From: Epiperipatus broadwayi
Taxonomy: Eukaryota > Onychophora > Udeonychophora > Euonychophora > Peripatidae
Length of the DNA: 64,000 nt
NCBI GenBank assembly: GCA_028023455.1
Contig: JAQFVV010012530.1
Span: 186,001 to 250,000 of the forward strand
Reading direction: 5' to 3'
In this document: one piece after another, positions 23,029 through 34,599 of the stretch
Numbering within the stretch: position 1 is the first letter of the stretch
How the letters are laid out: every line of letters begins with the position of its first letter
Position numbers and translations under genes: made by a program
Notes under the pieces: generated by a model
Database searches by the model: none
What the model saw: the letters and a program-made list of their open reading frames with translations, nothing else
Told to the model about the DNA's origin: nothing

Positions 23029-25272
23029 TGTACCGAGACAAAGCCGGTACAGGTATATACGCACACACACGAGCAATGTAAACACTCTATATTTTGTCTT
23101 CTTTCACTTTCAACTTATGATAAAAAAAATAAATGTAGTTTTCTTTCAATGCGTTATAAAATACATTGTAAAATAAAATGTTAATATTTCTGATTAAATA
23201 GTTTAAGGCTTTCATATAATCTACAATAATAATATTCTCTAAAAAAAAAAAAAAAATAATAATAAAATATAAAGTATTACTAATATGCCATTTTAAATCT
23301 CAATAAGTGATTTCTACTTGTATATGCCACGGGGGTAATTAAAAGGGGTTTATTTTAAATTATAACTGTAGTGAAAGTTAAAAGCTTATAGAAGTGATTT
23401 TGAGACAGATTAAATGCTCGACTTTTAAACTAATGTAAGTTAAATTGTTCTCTTAAAACACGCACACATGTATGCATAAAAGGTGTGAATAAGTATGAAT
23501 TTTTTCTAACTGAGATTGCAATATGAGATTGCATAAACCTAAGATTGCCTCAAGCATATGGATTGAGTGGACATTACGTAGGACACGGACCCCAATGACA
23601 ACTCAAAGAATATTGAACTCTGGGTGGAGATTCGATCCTCAGATAATAACCAACCCATATAAATATGAATCTAAATCTAAAAGGAAGACTTTTGCTTTTG
23701 CTTTTTTTTTACACTCCTAGAACTTTTCTTTCTTTTTTTTTTGTGCTATCCGGTATATCCAATATGATCACTGTGAAATTAACATTTAGAGCGTCGATCG
23801 TCATGATGGGCTAGGAAACCCTTCAGTGATTGACCGACGCTCCGCCGCCAGAACATCTCCACAGCTATGAATGATCAACAACAGTACCGTCCGAACATAG
23901 TGCTCCAATCAGTCTAAGGACGTTGTTCCGTTTAATATACAAGAATCGTCCAAACATACTACGCTGAACTTATGTGAAATGAATAACCATGTATTATGGA
24001 AACATCATCTATCAGGTTCGAACCCTCACCAAATTAGAAGCAGCAGAAGACTAAGCAAAATCCTAGGTAAACATTTTTTTTTATAATGCTTCCATTCATT
24101 CTTTACTTAAACTTAAAAGGCAATCTCATAATTAATTAAATTCGACTTTCGTAAATCAAATATAAAATGATCCGTAATCCCTCATATTTAAATCTTATTA
24201 TTTTAATCTCAACTTTCGTAAATAAAAATATCAGATGCTACATAGTTCCTCATATTTAAATCTTAGGACTTTTCCAGTTATGGACTTTGATCCTAATTAT
24301 TATTTTCTTTCGCAGATAAACTATAACACACACCTAATTTCAAAATGTAAAGGACAAGGAAATATATTTTATCATCCATATTTATTATGCATAATATGTT
24401 CTTTTCTGTGCGAGTGCGAGAATGCGCGTATGTGCGTGCAAATAAAGCTATTAATCAATGTTTCATTTTTTTTTATATATTCAATAAATTTTTTTTTTAA
24501 TTTAAACAAGTCGAGCATTCCTCAAATCATTTTCTATAATTAAATATATTTTTTTTTTGGAATTATTATTAAAATTAGCATTTATTCATGCAGTTAATTA
24601 TTTCACTTTTAAATTTGTCTTTCTTATATTTTTCTTGTTTTTTATTTCTTTTAAATTTCATTCATAAACATCGTGCCGTAAGTCACGATGTTTACTTATT
24701 ATGTAGTTAACCTAGGTTTAAGAGTTGGGAGGGCCTATTATTAATAAATATAAGTAAATGTCAATAGAGCTAATATAAATAATTCTATTGGACTGTATGA
24801 TAAAAGGGGAATGATATTATAAGCGTCTAATTGTTTATTCTAATGATGCCTCAACCGAACATTCCTATTAGTTATAAATAACCAATGATCCCATCCAATG
24901 CTTGGACCGATCTGTTAATCAACCGATCTTCTTATCCATTGGTTAATATTGTGTCTTTTGCCAGAATAACAGTCTTGAAGGCAATTCCATCGCGACCCTG
25001 GGTGACCCCTATTGGTCCATGCTGGGAGTTTGAGCTTATGGGCAGGGATTAGACTTCAGAATCGTTTTGATATGACGTAAGGTGATGCGAGAAATTAAAG
25101 TGTGAATCAAATCATCGTATCTGGCGCCCCCTTGTGTTGATAATGAACAATTATTGATATAAGAAAAAATAAATAAATCTTTACGCTGTATCATGTTTGT
25201 TTTGGAGCTCACAATCCCTTTTAGGAACGGTTTAATAGGGAGCCGGTGCAAGGGGAGCAAGGGTACGGTAGA
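23029..25272 (+). repeat. 5' LTR of element B
   Basis: It starts TGTACCGAG and ends in the region TACGGTAGA; the exact 3' base is uncertain because the LTR does not end in CA. Internal features also present in the 3' LTR are a GAGCGTCG/CGACGCTC stem (23790-23845), an 11-bp perfect hairpin (24665-24694) and a tRNA-like stretch with box-B-like 'agattcgatcct' near 23628. No protein-coding frame is supported. Confidence 0.85.
24665..24694. promoter_or_regulatory. Perfect 11-bp hairpin in the LTR of element B
   Basis: taaacatcgtg - 8-nt loop - cacgatgttta. It is retained unchanged in the 3' LTR at 31181-31210. Position inside the LTR and conservation suggest a structural RNA or factor-binding element; its role is unknown. 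Confidence 0.6.
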
Positions 25273-25276
25273 TAAA

Positions 25277-25296
25277 TGGCGCTTCCAAACGTGAGG
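25277..25296 (+). promoter_or_regulatory. Primer-binding site of element B
   Basis: TGGCGCTTCCAAACGTGAGG starts 4 nt after the LTR end. The TGG start and location fit tRNA-primed reverse transcription. It resembles the site of element A in its TGGCG and AACGTG parts. Confidence 0.65.
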
Positions 25297-25746
25297 CTAA
25301 TATAAATAATGTTTCGGAGAGAAGCAAATCAAGACATTAGCCAAAAGCGGCCGAACCTCGTGAAAGACGCAAAACTGAAAAGAGAGGAAAAATCTTTTTT
25401 TTTTTCACGTAAACGAAAGTTTGGACGAATAGAAAGGGAAGGAAAAGGGAGAAAAGGAAAATAACAAACGGAACAAAATACAGCGATTCACAATATCGCA
25501 AATCTTTTAATAAAACATTTGGAGCCGGAGCGAAATAAATAAAAAAAAAAAAACATAGCGGGAGATGGGGGCGCGGACGTCGATTAATCACTTCCTATCA
25601 TAAAAAAAAAAAAAGAGAAAAAAAAAATCACGTTCCTTTAAGCATCAACAAAAAGTTGTAACATTTTAAATATAAATAGAGAGAGGAAAGGAAGGGAAGG
25701 AAAAAAGGGAAAGAAAAAAATTTTTTTTTCCTTTATTAAATCATAA

Positions 25747-28700
25747 ATGGACAGCAATAACGATAATATGGGGGAAAGTGAAATAGGAAAAATAGTACAA
25801 ACATTTAAGGGAAAGAGAAATGAGGACCCAAATGAACACATAGAGAGCCTAGAGAGATTATTCGCTTACAAAACACTTAATGAAGAAGGTAAAATAGCCA
25901 TAGCAGTCAGCCACATACGAGAAGGGGCTCTAGATTGGTGGAAATCGATACGACAAAAACCAAAGACATTTAGGCAGTATGAAGAAATGATAAAGGAGAG
26001 CTATTGGGGGAAAGCAAGACAAATGAGAGCCTTACGTGAAATAGAAAATGAGGAATGGAAAACAGGAGAAACGATGGAAGGATTTTTTCGTAGGAGAATG
26101 GCACAGCTAAGACAAATAAACTTAGGCGCACCATCTGAGGAATGGTTGATCAGAATAGCACGAAGGGGATTACCCGCATGGGCAAAACGATTTGTGACAG
26201 GGATAGATAACATGGACAAGGTAATAAGGAGGTTAGAAGAGATAGAGGATGAAAATGAGGAAGAGGGAGAAAGTCAAATAGCCAATATAGGAAAGATCAT
26301 AAAGGAAGAGGGAGGAAGTAGAAGTGGACCTCAATGCCCTAAAATAGAGGTTAAAATAGGGGAAACGAAAACTCACGCACTACTCGACTCAGGGAGTCAA
26401 GTATCAGTTCTGTCACAAGAAACATTCAGCAAACTTACCCAAGAAGAACCAAACCTCAAAACACTACCGCTGAAGATAATGCGCATAACCTTGGCAAATG
26501 GGAAAAGGGCCCAAGCGGAAGCAGTACAGGCATGGGTAGACATAAAAATAGCAGGAAACCAGCATAACCAAATCATGCTGGTAATGCAGGGATTAATACA
26601 CGATGTTATATTAGGATCCGATTTTATGGGAAAATACAAATGTAGCATCGACTACGAAACAGAACAAGCCCGGATCTCAGGAAAGATGGTACCTTTTATA
26701 GAACAAGATCAAACAAAAAACATGGAACAGGCCGTACATAGTATGGAGTTAGAAAAGAAAATGGTAACGAAGGAGATCGGAACAAAGCAAGAGAAAGAAG
26801 AGATGGAATTGGGAAATGTCCTTGAGGAATACAAGGACGTATTCTCCGACATACCTGGAGTCATCAGTGGTTACGAACACAGGATAAAGCTCATTCAGGA
26901 TCAACCGTATCAATCTAGATCATACCCGATCCCCTTTCAATACCGACCAGAGATAGGCAAACAGATAAATAACATGCTAGAATGGGGAGTAATCTCAAAA
27001 TGCTCCTCACCATATAACAACCCAATTGTCGTAGCAAAGAAAAAGGATGGTTCGGTACGATTGTGTCTGGACGCGAGGCTCCTCAACAAAATCACGATCG
27101 CGGACACAAATGCTCCGCCCCCCATGAGCGAGTTAATAAATCGGTTCAATGGGAAAGGTGTTTTTTCTACCCTAGACATGACCAGCAGCTACTGGCAGAT
27201 TAGCCTACACCCAGATGACCGCCAGTACACGGCATTCCGATATAATGGCATCGCCTATCAGTTCAACCGGATACCATTTGGTCTGAAAAATAGCGGAGCA
27301 GGCTTGATACAATGCCTTGATAGAGTGCTGTCAGAGGAGGTGAAGGGGTTTAGCACTACGTATGTTGATGACATCATCATTGCGTCTGAGGATAATAAAG
27401 AGCATATTAAATGCCTTCGAAAATTATTTCAAGAATGTCGAGAGAAAGGAATCAAAATAAACCTGGGAAAAAGCAGGCTCATGACACCCGAGGTGAAGTT
27501 TTTAGGGCATATTATCAGTAAAGAGGGGGTATCACCTAATCCTGAAAAAATACAAGCCATACAGGAATTTCCGGAGCCCAAAAAGAAGCGTGACGTCAAG
27601 GCTTTCCTCGGACTGTGTAATTTCTTTAAACAATACTATCCAAATTTTTCAGAAGGGATAGAACCAATGCTCAGACTTCTGAGGAAAGAAACACCATGGG
27701 CATGGAAAGAAGAACAGGAGGCTAGCTTCCGCCGAATAAAGGAAGGGTTCTTAAGACACGTAGTGTTGGCACACCCAGACTTTGGACGTACATTTTATGT
27801 ACAAACGGACAGCAGTGGGATAGGAATGGGGGCAATGATGTTTCAAAAGGATAGCAAGGGGCAGAGCAAAGCAATCGCCTTCATAAGTAGACTTTTCACG
27901 AAGGCCGAGCAGAACTACACGGTCACAGAGAGAGAGGCCTTGGCCATCGTATGGGCTTTCAAGAAACTGAGGCAATACCTGGTAGGATCAAGAGTGGTGG
28001 TCGTGACCGACCACCGAAGCTTGGAGTTTCTGAACAGGAGTTTTCTGACAAATAGCCGCCTAATAAGGTGGAGCCTCGCCCTTCAGGAATTTGATTATAC
28101 GGTAGAATACTGTAAGGGGAGGGACAATATAATAGCAGATACCCTTAGCCGATATCCCATAGGACGAGGCCTTGAGGAAAACGAGGGGCCATACATAGCG
28201 ACGACACGAGCCCAAAGCAGGGAGCATTATAGCCTTCAGAAAATTAAGGAAGCACAACAGGAAGATAGAGAGTGTAGACAGGTCATGGACTTTGGCAGGT
28301 CCCACGCGATACCAAATAGTCGAGGAAATACATTATGGGCCCATCGAAAGAAATGCGTTGTCAGAAATGGACTTCTTCAACGACAAACAAGAAATGGGCA
28401 GAATTATCGGGTGATAATACCGAGAGCAATACGACAGAATATTATAGCCCAGGTACATGATGAAAGAGGACATTTCGGGGGCAACAAGACCGCCGGATGG
28501 ATTGAACAATGGTTCTACTGGCCAAATCTCCACCGGGATGTGACACAAGAAATAAAGAAATGTATGACATGCGCCAAAACAAAGCCAATGAATAGATCGA
28601 ATGAGGGAGTATCGACACCCATCCTCGTGTATGAACCAAATGACACACTAGCTATTGATTTCTACGGGCCACTGCCGATGTCAAATGGGAGGAGGTATCT

Positions 28701-29478
28701 GCTGGTGACATATGACTTATACTCTAAGTTGGTATCAGCTTTTCCGATCAGTCAAGCAAACGCAAAGCAGGCGATTCGAGTTCTGGAAAATCGGCAATTT
28801 AGGGAAGTGGGAAAACCAAAAAGAATCTTGTCAGACAATGGAACTCCATTCGTATCCAAAGAATGGGCACAGTGGACAAAAAAAAATAATATTAAGCATG
28901 CCCTCACGTCTATTCGAAATCCTCAAGCCAATCCATGCGAGCGAGTGATGCGGGAACTGGGTCGACTTTTCAGAATATATGTGCATGGAAACCATAAGGC
29001 GTGGGTAAAAGAAGCACCCCGGGTTGTGAGCATGATAAACGAAACCCGGAATGAGTCAACTGGTTTTGAACCCGACCGCCTTCACTTTGGGAGAAGGAGG
29101 CCATACCCATATGCCCAAGGACCCTGGCCTCAAAGGGAGAAAATAAATCGGACAAGGGATGCCCAAGAAGCTAAACGGCAACTGCAGAAAATGAGCCAAG
29201 TTCGAAAAAAAAGACAGGGAATCGTGGTAGGAATATTCAAGGAAGGAGACAGAGTCATGGTACGGACAAACCCGGTCAGTCGGCCAGAACAGGCCATTTA
29301 TAAAAAATTTCAACCCTTATATGAGGGACCTTATGTCATAGGACGCGCATACGGGAACAATGCCTTCATATTGTATGAAGGGACCCGGAGGATTGGGACA
29401 TATAATGCCCGGGCCTTGAAATTAGTAAATGAAGTTCGAACCCCTCACCATGCGGAGGGAAAGCGGGGTCAAAAATAA
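25747..29478 (+). CDS. Gag-Pol polyprotein of Ty3/gypsy element B
   Basis: A 1243-residue single frame from the first ATG. Residues about 1-175 form a small Gag capsid-like region (A-L-D-W-W, F-R-R-R motifs) with no CCHC zinc knuckle. Aspartic protease has L-D-S-G-S with D214 and an I-L-G-S-D segment near 293. Reverse transcriptase has L-D-M with D477 and Y-V-D-D at 539-542. RNase H residues are D688, E730 and D755 (T-D-H-R-S-L). Integrase has an HHCC zinc finger H904-H909-C939-C942 and a catalytic triad D971, D1030, E1065 with 34 residues between the last two, ending in a G-P-Y-type module (about 1198-1202). All key residues are present and no stop or frameshift was seen, so it could be active. 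Gag and Pol are fused without a frameshift site, so the Gag:Pol ratio must be set some other way. No chromodomain is visible. Confidence 0.93.
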   Translation: MDSNNDNMGESEIGKIVQTFKGKRNEDPNEHIESLERLFAYKTLNEEGKIAIAVSHIREGALDWWKSIRQKPKTFRQYEEMIKESYWGKARQMRALREIENEEWKTGETMEGFFRRRMAQLRQINLGAPSEEWLIRIARRGLPAWAKRFVTGIDNMDKVIRRLEEIEDENEEEGESQIANIGKIIKEEGGSRSGPQCPKIEVKIGETKTHALLDSGSQVSVLSQETFSKLTQEEPNLKTLPLKIMRITLANGKRAQAEAVQAWVDIKIAGNQHNQIMLVMQGLIHDVILGSDFMGKYKCSIDYETEQARISGKMVPFIEQDQTKNMEQAVHSMELEKKMVTKEIGTKQEKEEMELGNVLEEYKDVFSDIPGVISGYEHRIKLIQDQPYQSRSYPIPFQYRPEIGKQINNMLEWGVISKCSSPYNNPIVVAKKKDGSVRLCLDARLLNKITIADTNAPPPMSELINRFNGKGVFSTLDMTSSYWQISLHPDDRQYTAFRYNGIAYQFNRIPFGLKNSGAGLIQCLDRVLSEEVKGFSTTYVDDIIIASEDNKEHIKCLRKLFQECREKGIKINLGKSRLMTPEVKFLGHIISKEGVSPNPEKIQAIQEFPEPKKKRDVKAFLGLCNFFKQYYPNFSEGIEPMLRLLRKETPWAWKEEQEASFRRIKEGFLRHVVLAHPDFGRTFYVQTDSSGIGMGAMMFQKDSKGQSKAIAFISRLFTKAEQNYTVTEREALAIVWAFKKLRQYLVGSRVVVVTDHRSLEFLNRSFLTNSRLIRWSLALQEFDYTVEYCKGRDNIIADTLSRYPIGRGLEENEGPYIATTRAQSREHYSLQKIKEAQQEDRECRQVMDFGRSHAIPNSRGNTLWAHRKKCVVRNGLLQRQTRNGQNYRVIIPRAIRQNIIAQVHDERGHFGGNKTAGWIEQWFYWPNLHRDVTQEIKKCMTCAKTKPMNRSNEGVSTPILVYEPNDTLAIDFYGPLPMSNGRRYLLVTYDLYSKLVSAFPISQANAKQAIRVLENRQFREVGKPKRILSDNGTPFVSKEWAQWTKKNNIKHALTSIRNPQANPCERVMRELGRLFRIYVHGNHKAWVKEAPRVVSMINETRNESTGFEPDRLHFGRRRPYPYAQGPWPQREKINRTRDAQEAKRQLQKMSQVRKKRQGIVVGIFKEGDRVMVRTNPVSRPEQAIYKKFQPLYEGPYVIGRAYGNNAFILYEGTRRIGTYNARALKLVNEVRTPHHAEGKRGQK

Positions 29479-29492
29479 GGAATTTTATTGTG

Positions 29493-29526
29493 AAAATTAA
29501 AATGCCAAGCCTCGCATTTTAATTTT
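29493..29526. promoter_or_regulatory. Perfect 13-bp hairpin between gag-pol stop and 3' LTR
   Basis: aaaattaaaatgc - 8-nt loop caagcctc - gcattttaatttt. It begins 14 nt after the TAA stop and ends 18 nt before the 3' LTR. A purine-rich gcgggga (29536-29542) just before the LTR is the best polypurine-tract candidate. The hairpin could be an RNA-packaging, plus-strand-priming or 3'-end signal; this is inference. Confidence 0.6.
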
Positions 29527-29544
29527 AGACGGATCGCGGGGATA

Positions 29545-31788
29545 TGTACCGAGACAAAGCCGGTACAGGTATATACGCACACACACGAGCAATGTAAACA
29601 CTCTATATTTTTTCTTCTTTCACTTTCAACTTATGATAAAAAAAATAAATGTAGTTTTCTTTCAATGCGTTATAAAATACATTGTAAAATAAAATGTTAA
29701 TATTTCTGATTAAATAGTTTAAGGCTTTCATATAATCTACAATAATAATATTCTCTAAAAAAAAAAAAAAAAAATAATAAAATATAAAGTATTACTAATA
29801 TGCCATTTTAAATCTCAATAAGTGATTTCTACTTGTATATGCCGCGGGGGTAATTAAAAGGGGTTTATTTTAAATTATAACTGTAGTGAAAGTTAAAAGC
29901 TTATAGAAGTGATTTTGAGACAGATTAAATGCTCGACTTTTAAACTAATGTAAGTTAAATTGTTCTCTTAAAACACGCACACATGTATGCATAAAAGGTG
30001 TGAATAAGTATGAATTTTTTCTAACTGAGATTGCAATATGAGATTGCATAAACCTAAGATTGCCTCAAGCATATGGATTGAGTGGACATTACGTAGGACA
30101 CGGACCCCAACGACAACTCAAAGAATATTGAACTCTGGGTGGAGATTCGATCCTCAGATAATAACCAACCCATATAAATATGAATCTAAATCTAAAAGGA
30201 AGGCTTCTTTTTCTTTTTTTTTACACTCCTAGAACTTTTCTTTCTTTTTTTTCTTGTGCTATCCGGTATATCCAATATGATCACTGTGAAATTAACATTT
30301 AGAGCGTCGATCGTCATGATGGGCTAGGAAACCCTTCAGTGATTGACCGACGCTCCGCCGCCAGAACATCTCCACAGCTATGAATGATCAACAACAGTAC
30401 CGTCCGAACATAGTGCTCCAATCAGTCTAAGGACGTTGTTCCGTTTAATATACAAGAATCGTCCAAACATACTACGCTGAACTTATGTGAAATGAATAAC
30501 CATGTATTATGGAAACATCATCTATCAGGTTCGAACCCTCACCAAATTAGAAGCAGCAGAAGACTAAGCAAAATCCTAGGTAAACATTTTTTTTATAATG
30601 CTTCCATTCATTCTTTACTTAAACTTAAAAGGCAATCTCATAATTAATTAAATTCGACTTTCGTAAATCAAATATAAAATGATCCGTAATCCCTCATATT
30701 TAAATCTTATTATTTTAATCTCAACTTTCGTAAATAAAAATATCAGACGCTACATAGTTCCTCATATTTAAATCTTAGGACTTTTCCAGTTATGGACTTT
30801 GATCCTAATTATTATTTTCTTTCGCAGATAAACTATAACACACACCTAATTTCAAAATGTAAAGGACAAGGAAATATATTTTATCATCCATATTTATTAT
30901 GCATAATATGTTCTTTTCTGTGCAAGTGCGAGAATGCGCGTATGTGCGTGCAAATAAAGCTATTAATCAATGTTTCATTTTTTTTTATATATTCAATAAA
31001 TTTTTTTTTAATTTAAACAAGTCGAGCATTCCTCAAATCATTTTCTATAATTAAATATATTTTTTTTTTTTTGGAATTATTATTAAAATTAGCATTTATT
31101 CATGCAGTTAATTATTTCACTTTTAAATTTGTCTTTCTTATATTTTTCTTGTTTTTTTTATTTCTTTTAAATTTCATTCATAAACATCGTGCCGTAAGTC
31201 ACGATGTTTACTTATTATGTAGTTAACCTAGGTTTAAGAGTTGGGAGGGCCTATTATTAATAAATATAAGTAAATGTCAATAGAGCTAATATAAATAATT
31301 CTATTGGACTGTATGATAAAAGGGGAATGGTATTATAAGCGTCTAATTGTTTATTCTAATGATGCCTCAACCGAACACTCCTATTAGTTATAAATAACCA
31401 ATGATCCCATCCAATGCTTGGACCGATCTGTTAATCAACCGATCTTCTTATCCATTGGTTAATATTGTGTCTTTTGCCAGAATAATAGTCTTGAAGGCAA
31501 TTCCATCGCGACCCTGGGTGACCCCTATTGGTCCATGCTGGGAGTTTGAGCTTATGGGCAGGGATTAGACTTCAGAATCGTTTTGATATGACGTAAGGTG
31601 ATGCGAGAAATTAAAGTGTGAATCAAATCATCGTATCTGGCGCCCCCTTGTGTTGATAATGAACAATTATTGATATAAGAAAAAATAAATAAATCTTTAC
31701 GCTGTATCCTGTTTGTTTTGGAGCTCACAATCCCTTTTAGGAACGGTTTAATAGGGAGCCGGTGCAAGGGGAGCAAGGGTACGGTAGA
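29545..31788 (+). repeat. 3' LTR of element B
   Basis: Same length as the 5' LTR, with scattered substitutions and homopolymer changes (for example in the T-rich tracts near 30205-30250 and 31060). All internal hairpins are retained. It is followed at once by a TA tract. Confidence 0.85.
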
Positions 31789-31857
31789 AAATATATATAT
31801 ATATATGTAATCAAAACAAGTTATAAATTTTGTAACTTGCTTTAAACTTGCATTTTA

Positions 31858-32063
31858 TGATCACTGGCTGGAACTTTACCAATAGCTCCTAACAAGCTTC
31901 AAGCTTTGTTTACATAAATGCCAAAAGAGATAGAATTCAAAATCTCTATCATTGTCAACCACCTCCAGACCATCTGTTTTCGAGCTTATTGAATTCTATC
32001 TCTATTGGCATTTACATAAATAAAGCTTGTTAGGAGCTATTGGTAAAGTTCCATTTAGTGATC
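31858..32063. mobile_element. Foldback hairpin, family 2
   Basis: Arms 31858-31939 and 31990-32063 are near-perfect reverse complements of about 75-80 bp, with 'tagctcctaacaagctt' and 'gagatagaattca' blocks, around a spacer of about 50 bp. Both sides run into TA tracts. It lies between element B and the next element. It is probably a MITE-like foldback; transcription would give a long hairpin RNA. Confidence 0.7.
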
Positions 32064-32075
32064 ATATATATATAT

Positions 32076-34591
32076 TGTGCCCTTTTCTATAGATCAATGA
32101 TGGTTATAAATGGTCAATTGCTAAAAAAATTTAAAATTAATATCAAAATTTATTAACGAAAGAATCATATAATTATTTCTAAGCTTCTTATGTAATGTTG
32201 CATCGTATTTATTTCATAAATTCAAATTATGCATATTTAAATAAAACTGTCACTGCCAATATAATGTGTGTGTATTTTTAAAAATAATCATACATTCATT
32301 CAAAATAACATATCATTCGGTTGATCTAAAGAAAACATATTAAATACATTAAAATTATTATTATTATACAATTTTTACCATCAATAATGATTTAATGTAC
32401 AGTCCATCTTCCAATATTCTTCGGAATTACAGCTTCATAAAATAATTCACATTTACACACACGATCATTCTTTAACATATTACGTTTTATATTAATTATA
32501 AAATAAACTTATGCAATTAATTATTATATTATTTTAGTTACTATTTTAAGAAATGTACCTATCTTATTTTTAATAGATTAATAATATTTAAATTTTATAT
32601 TAAATAAATAAACAGAATTCATATTACGTAATTCCAGCGATGTTTTCTTTTAACCATAATAGTTCTTAAAATCCTAGGTACACATTTACTAGAACACCAT
32701 TTCCTGTTTCCGGTCCATCACGTGTTTTTTTAAAAGTTTATGAAAAATGATAACGTTCTTTTAAAACAAAATAAAAGTTAATTTTTCCATAAGAAATAAA
32801 ATAAAATTAAAAATAGTTTATAGGATCCTGTTTTAATTCTTTCTAGAATATTATTCAAAGTTATTATTTTAAATTAGTCTATAGTTTATGAAAAATTATC
32901 ATTTAATTATTTTAAATTGACTGGGACGTCCACATATTTCTTGCGCATTTTTTTAACAAAACATCCAGGTAAGAATAAGTTTCTTTATTTATAAAACGGC
33001 CAGCGTTTAAATTATTTCAATATAATAATCCCATTATATTAAGATTTTTAGCTAATTATATTTCAATTGACTTGCCTTTAAAATTATCAACATTCAGTCT
33101 TTTAAACATAAAGACTTAACAAGGCAAGTATTCAAAGCTACTTTCATTTCTAATATCTTTACTTAAGATATATATTCAAATTTATAGCTTGCAAAAATAC
33201 TTTCTTCATAAAGAAGTATTTTATTCTTTAAAATATCTATTTTCTAATAAGCAATAGTAATTAGCTTTTAAAATTATATACTGTCCAAAATACTACTTTT
33301 CTCCATCTTGTAATTTTCCGAACTAATCCAGCGTTTGTCATACTTCTAGTATAAAGTTTCCGATATATTTTCACTATATATGATGTTCCCATGACCATTT
33401 GCATGTAAATTGAGCTTCAATTTAGAGACGATTGATAGGAAAATTTAAATTAACACTGCATGTCTATTATTTAAAACTTTTATAGATTATTTATAACGAC
33501 ACTCTTGTAATTTTAAAAATGATTTTAGAGCGTCTATAAATTTAATTAGCTATTTTTCTATAGCACAATTAACTTGAAAATTCAATCACGAAGTCCCCTC
33601 CTAACAATTGACCTGAGCTTTTATACCGGAAGAAACTTCCCATTTGATTGGTACATTTAAACAATCAATTTGCTGGCTTATTTACATATTTACCAACAAC
33701 ACAAAATTAAAAATAAATAATGACTTATTTAATATTTAATATTTATTACATTATTACATTTTTTAAAATAATTCTTATCGTTTATTTAAATCCATTAAAC
33801 ACTTTTAAAAAATATATTATTTCACTTGATTTTAATTTTAACTTTTATAAGATTATTTTTAAATAAACTAAATATTTTTTATACGTCATATTTTTAAAAC
33901 AATATTTTAAAATCAGATTTAATATTCTACATTGATTTATCTTTATTTTATCTCGTGATAACTCACGTATTATTTATAAATTTATAACATGATTTTTTAA
34001 AATAGTTTTGCAACTTTATTAGATAACTTCCAAGCATGTTTGTGTATATCTAACTAACATCTGTTTTTTTTTTTTTTTACAATAAAAGAAACGCTTCTCA
34101 TAATCTAAAAATAACTAACAATTGCATTTTTTAAAATAAATATTTTTAAAAATAAATAAGATAATATAACAGATTTTAAATTAATAATTCGACATTATTG
34201 AAATCAAATATTAATCTTCTATTTATGTACTTATAATAATTAAAATATTTATATTCTTTTATAACATTATTTTATCAACAATAAATATATGCATTTAATT
34301 TTAACTTGTCTTTTTTAACACTTTTAGCTTTACATACCTATTTATTAAATATATTAATGCAGTATTGATTATGGCCATTTTCCAACTATATATTATAATC
34401 ATCATCATTTAAAATGTCTCTCTCAATATCAGCACAATTTTACATATCAAATACTCATAGATTGCTTTAATTAAACTTTTTGAAATATTACCATAAGCAA
34501 AATCAACATCACATATTCAAATATAACTTAAATTTAAAATTTTTAATAGATTAGCACAAAAATTAAATGGTGACCCATACAAAAGGGCACA
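32076..34591. mobile_element. 2.5-kb element with TGTGCCC...GGGCACA ends (solo-LTR-like)
   Basis: It starts TGTGCCCTTTT and ends AAAAGGGCACA, an 11-bp perfect terminal inverted repeat with TG/CA borders, directly between two TA tracts. The interior is AT-rich and has no ORF. A possible TATA-like 'ttttataccgg' lies near 33620. TG...CA ends, size comparable to the 2.2-3.1 kb LTRs in this window and no coding capacity favour a solo LTR. A non-autonomous DNA transposon inserted at TA is the alternative. Confidence 0.55.
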
Positions 34592-34599
34592 ATATATAT

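Larger units (their letters stand above)
23029..31788 (+). mobile_element. Element B: apparently intact Ty3/gypsy LTR retrotransposon
   Basis: An 8.76-kb element with 2.24-kb LTRs (23029-25272, 29545-31788), a primer-binding site just inside the 5' LTR, one uninterrupted gag-pol frame, a hairpin and a short purine-rich stretch before the 3' LTR. Domain order protease, reverse transcriptase, RNase H, integrase is the Ty3/gypsy order. The LTRs differ at roughly 1% of positions by eye, so it is young but not brand new. Both outer flanks are TA tracts, so the target duplication cannot be read unambiguously. No env-like frame was found. Confidence 0.9.

Noticed and set aside
25337-25841. Minus-strand Phe-rich frames upstream of gag-pol
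   Set aside because: Products of purine-rich leader sequence read backwards; no motif and overlap with the gag start.
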